Origin: Promethearchaeota archaeon
GTDB lineage: Archaea; Asgardarchaeota; Lokiarchaeia; Sigyniarchaeales; Promethearchaeaceae
Direction of reading: 5' to 3'
Assembly: GCA_014729055.1 (NCBI GenBank)
Contig: WJKO01000179.1
Span: 1-8,788 of the forward strand
DNA length: 8,788 bases
The notes under the pieces are model-generated. The model was not told the origin of the DNA, did no database searches, and worked only from the letters and a program-made list of their open reading frames with translations. Both the position numbers and the translations under genes were made by a program. Shown here in pieces: positions 6,246 to 8,788 of the stretch (its first letter is position 1; the number at the start of each line of letters is the position of its first letter).

Positions 6246-7582
6246 CGATGATTACCGTGGGACCCAAACGATATCTTACAGAACCCGCAAAGAAAGTTCC
6301 AATAAAGCAAGATGTTGATGTGGTGGTTATTGGCGCGGGTCCATCAGGAACTGCTGCTGCAATTAATGCGGCACGCGAAGGTGCTGAAACGCTGTTAATC
6401 GAACAATTCGGTTCAGTCGGCGGAATAGCGACCACTGGATTAATGTCGCACTGGGCGGGAAGTGTTCAAGGTGGATTCTTTGAAGAGTTGATAGACCGAT
6501 CTATTGATTGTTTCAAGGAAGATGGGAAGGTCATCGGCGGCGTTATGACCATAAATACGGAAAAATTAAAAAGCGTTTACATTAAGATGCTTATGGACGC
6601 TGGAGTATATGTCCAACTTTATACAATGGCTACTGACGTTATTATCGAAGGTGAAGACAAGCGAAAAATCAACGCAATCGTTACGGAATCTAAATCTGGA
6701 CGAGCAGCTCTTGTTGGAAACATATTCATCGATGCGACCGGTGATGGGGACATTGCAGCAAAAGCGGGAGTACCATACGAAAAAGGGCGAGATAAAGATG
6801 GTAAAATGCAGCCGATGACTCTAATGTTCAAGGTTGGCGGTGTTGATATGAAAAAAGCGGTATTACCGGGGAGTTTTGAATCAAACTTAGATGTTCCAGC
6901 AGGTAAAATCCAAGATTTAGGTAAAAAACATCTCCCTCAACCCGCAGGACACGTATTATTGTATCCAAGCTCGCTGCCGGGCATCGTTACGGTTAACATG
7001 ACGAATTCCATCGGTGTTGACGGAACTAAATCCGAGGATTTGACCAAAGCTCATATGGAATGTCAATTGCAGATAGCCCCAATTGTAAATTTCTTGCGTA
7101 AATATGTGCCTGGATTTACAGATTGTTATACAACCACATCAGGATCCATGGTCGGTGTGAGGGAAAGCCGCCGATTTAAGGGACTTTATACTCTGACCGG
7201 AAAAGATATTCTAAATGCACGTGCATTTGATGATTGGGCAGTTCCAAGAGCCCATTTCAATTTTGATATTCACAATATCGAAGGAAGTGGATTAGATAAA
7301 AACGGTGTGCAAAAAAAATTCAAACAACACAAACCTTACTCAATCCCATATCGTTGTTTTATTCCCGAAAATATAGATAACCTATATCTAACCGGACGTA
7401 ATATTTCTGGAACTCATGTTGCACAATCAAACTACCGCGTTATGCCTATTTGCACTCAGATGGGGGAGGCGGTTGGTATTTCCGCAGCATTATGTATAAG
7501 AAATCAAGTAAGTCCTACGGATCTTGATGTAACTTTATTACAGAAAAAATTGAAAGATAGGGATATTTCACCACCGTCCTAA
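6242..7582 (+). CDS. FAD-dependent oxidoreductase (PF12831-type)
   Basis: The 446-residue product has an N-terminal Rossmann FAD site: VVVIGAGPSG (residues 27-36), with E54 ending the second strand to bind the ribose, followed by GSVGGIATTGL. The middle carries DATGDGDIAAKAG and the G-V-R-E-S-R-R-F-K-G segment. The C-terminal FAD motif is LYLTGRNISGTHVAQSNYR (G385-R386), then MPICTQMGEAVGISAALC. This arrangement is typical of PF12831 oxidoreductases, some of which were misnamed xanthan lyases, and length is within the family range. No signal peptide is present, so it should be cytosolic. The substrate cannot be read from sequence. The 4-bp ATGA overlap with the YhcH gene suggests oxidation or rearrangement of a sugar or sugar-derived compound. 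No Shine-Dalgarno precedes the ATG, consistent with termination-reinitiation. An A-rich stretch follows the stop. Confidence 0.92.
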   Translation: MTMITVGPKRYLTEPAKKVPIKQDVDVVVIGAGPSGTAAAINAAREGAETLLIEQFGSVGGIATTGLMSHWAGSVQGGFFEELIDRSIDCFKEDGKVIGGVMTINTEKLKSVYIKMLMDAGVYVQLYTMATDVIIEGEDKRKINAIVTESKSGRAALVGNIFIDATGDGDIAAKAGVPYEKGRDKDGKMQPMTLMFKVGGVDMKKAVLPGSFESNLDVPAGKIQDLGKKHLPQPAGHVLLYPSSLPGIVTVNMTNSIGVDGTKSEDLTKAHMECQLQIAPIVNFLRKYVPGFTDCYTTTSGSMVGVRESRRFKGLYTLTGKDILNARAFDDWAVPRAHFNFDIHNIEGSGLDKNGVQKKFKQHKPYSIPYRCFIPENIDNLYLTGRNISGTHVAQSNYRVMPICTQMGEAVGISAALCIRNQVSPTDLDVTLLQKKLKDRDISPPS

Positions 7583-7632
7583 TAAAAAAAAAATATTTTA
7601 ATTATTCGTCTGTAATCTATTATAGGCGGAAG

Positions 7633-7714
7633 AACATGTTGATATAAAAACATGTTGATATAAAAACATGTTGATATAAATAACATGTTGATATAAATAA
7701 CATGTTGATTTAAT
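7633..7714. repeat. Five tandem AACATGTTGATATAAA repeats with palindromic core
   Basis: Copies start at 7633, 7649, 7665, 7682 and 7699, with periods of 16, 16, 17 and 17 bp. The first two are identical 16-mers, the next two carry an added T, and the fifth ends in GATTTAAT. Every copy contains AACATGTT, a perfect 8-bp palindrome, and copies 1-4 also carry the TATA-like GATATAAA. The array ends 39 bp before the secreted-propeller start. It may be a multi-site operator or promoter array, or a simple tandem repeat that has expanded by slippage. Confidence 0.85.
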
Positions 7715-7742
7715 TGAAATTAAAAACAATAGACTAATTAAA

Positions 7743-7746
7743 AGGT
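7743..7746 (+). promoter_or_regulatory. Possible Shine-Dalgarno of the secreted propeller gene
   Basis: AGGT, preceded by AAAA, ends 7 bases before the ATG at 7754. It is the only start in the window with an upstream motif resembling a ribosome binding site, which suggests this gene, unlike its neighbours, has a leader whose promoter lies in or near the repeat array. Four bases is a weak match. Confidence 0.3.
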
Positions 7747-7753
7747 TATAAAA

Positions 7754-8788
7754 ATGCGTAGAACTAAAAAAATAATGCTTTTATTGGTAATGACACTGAT
7801 GCTTCCGATTCCGATGGCGATGGCAGCATCTGGCAGCTCTGCTTCAATTGTTCTGATCAGAGACATCCAATCCGGAACAACTTACGATAGAATTGCGGTC
7901 TCGGGAGATGGAAATTATATAGCAGTAAATGCATATGGTTCAGTTGGAGAACCTAATATTTCTCTGTATGAGACCCCAGAATCTTTCACTGGCTCTGCAA
8001 CAGCAAAGTGGGTAATTGATACAACTGCAAGTGCGGATATTGTTATCGATAATGATGGTGACAAAATAGTCAGTTTAGATAGAATGGATGAAACTATAAC
8101 TTGCTATACTAAGGACAGCGTTACTCCAGAGTGGGAAATAACGAGCACGGGTGACATGATCCGATTATGGATGTCAGATAACGGAGAATATATTGCTTAT
8201 GAAGAATCGGACGGAGGTCGTAGTCTGACCATGGTCGCCGGTGCCGATAAAACAGAATATTGGAGTGAGTCTTTAACCACAGCGGTGGAAGATTTGGCTA
8301 TCAGTAATAACGGAAAGCTCGCAATAGTTGAAATTAACGATGATCTACACTTTTTTAATACTACTGGTGAAGTTTGGATGAACGTTTCGACCGATCAGCG
8401 TTATGATGTCAAAATGACAAATGACGGGAATTTAGTAGTAGTAAATAGTTATGCAGATTTGAAGGATTTTATCGTGACTTTTGACAGTAGCGGAAATTTA
8501 TTGGCAAGATATGCAGATATTCAGCTTTCAACGATCGGAGTGGATGTAGCAGCAGACTCAGACGAGATAATTGGAGCATCCTATGCAAATGATCCAAATA
8601 AAGTGGTGATACTTTCGGGAGGTTCATTAAGTCCTGTATGGGATGTCACGATGGATGAAAACTGTTGGTTTGGTCGTATTTCAAATAATGGAAAAGTGGG
8701 AGTAGTAACCGATTATGGTTATCATGTTTCTCTTATTGATTGTATTAATGGTAAAAAGATAATGGAACACTATTTGGGAGAGTATGCA
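7754..8788 (+). CDS. Secreted beta-propeller (WD40/PQQ-like) protein, C-terminus beyond the window
   Basis: An open frame of 345 codons runs from the ATG at 7754 to the right edge. The N-terminus is a clear Sec signal peptide: RRTKK, a hydrophobic stretch (residues 7-24) and an AMA/A cleavage site near 24-25. The mature part is a repetitive beta protein. A hairpin-turn motif of the form S-N-N-G-x-hydrophobic recurs at about residues 51, 101, 143, 186, 224, 268 and 312, a period of 38-50 residues, matching seven blades of a beta-propeller like those of WD40 or PQQ-like secreted proteins. N-x-S/T sequons are present (for example NIS, NTT and NVS), so N-glycosylation is possible. Exported propellers often bind ligands or build the cell surface, but no catalytic residues are visible. 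More domains or a membrane anchor may follow beyond the edge. Five palindromic repeats precede the gene. Confidence 0.85.
   Translation, partial: MRRTKKIMLLLVMTLMLPIPMAMAASGSSASIVLIRDIQSGTTYDRIAVSGDGNYIAVNAYGSVGEPNISLYETPESFTGSATAKWVIDTTASADIVIDNDGDKIVSLDRMDETITCYTKDSVTPEWEITSTGDMIRLWMSDNGEYIAYEESDGGRSLTMVAGADKTEYWSESLTTAVEDLAISNNGKLAIVEINDDLHFFNTTGEVWMNVSTDQRYDVKMTNDGNLVVVNSYADLKDFIVTFDSSGNLLARYADIQLSTIGVDVAADSDEIIGASYANDPNKVVILSGGSLSPVWDVTMDENCWFGRISNNGKVGVVTDYGYHVSLIDCINGKKIMEHYLGEYA

Noticed and set aside
6034..6435. 133-residue minus-strand ORF
   Set aside because: It is the shadow of the YhcH and FAD oxidoreductase genes, both supported by family motifs.
7633..7714. CRISPR array
   Set aside because: Units are only 16-17 bp and directly adjacent, with no unique spacers.

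Overview
This AT-rich window carries seven protein genes, two of them cut by the window edges. I found no rRNA, tRNA, CRISPR array, transposase or phage gene. The organism is most likely an archaeon. Several genes have almost no 5' leader and no Shine-Dalgarno motif, with a TATA-like box about 20-30 bp upstream of the ATG, and T-rich tracts lie after genes. The proteins themselves (AAA ATPase, zinc ribbons, alkaline phosphatase superfamily, YhcH, PF12831 oxidoreductase, secreted propeller) also occur in bacteria, so the archaeal call is an inference and I cannot name a phylum.

Left part: a minus-strand P-loop/AAA ATPase (1-1463, C-terminus missing) is divergent from a small zinc-ribbon protein (1884-2588). 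They are separated by about 420 bp holding a helically phased TTCAC repeat, T-rich tracts and TATA-like boxes. The zinc-ribbon protein is an internal duplication of one unit.

Middle: the zinc-ribbon gene converges on a 647-residue cytosolic phosphodiesterase/nucleotide pyrophosphatase-type hydrolase (4662-2719) with a complete set of putative metal ligands. That gene is divergent from a coiled-coil protein with a C-terminal Cys/His cluster (4778-5677). A palindrome covers the TATA box of the latter.

Right part: a two-gene operon (5760-7582) encodes a YhcH/YjgK/YiaL (EbgC-type) protein and a PF12831-type FAD-dependent oxidoreductase, joined by an ATGA overlap. This is probably a carbohydrate-related unit. 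A perfect 10-bp inverted repeat sits on its promoter. Next comes an array of five AACATGTT-centred repeats, then a secreted seven-repeat beta-propeller protein that runs off the right edge.

The most noteworthy items are the palindromic repeat array before the secreted gene, the duplicated zinc-ribbon protein, the G9 homopolymer inside the ATPase gene, and the inverted repeats placed on TATA boxes. I see no convincing complete new defence or biosynthetic system. The genes look like ordinary accessory genes of a poorly characterised archaeon.
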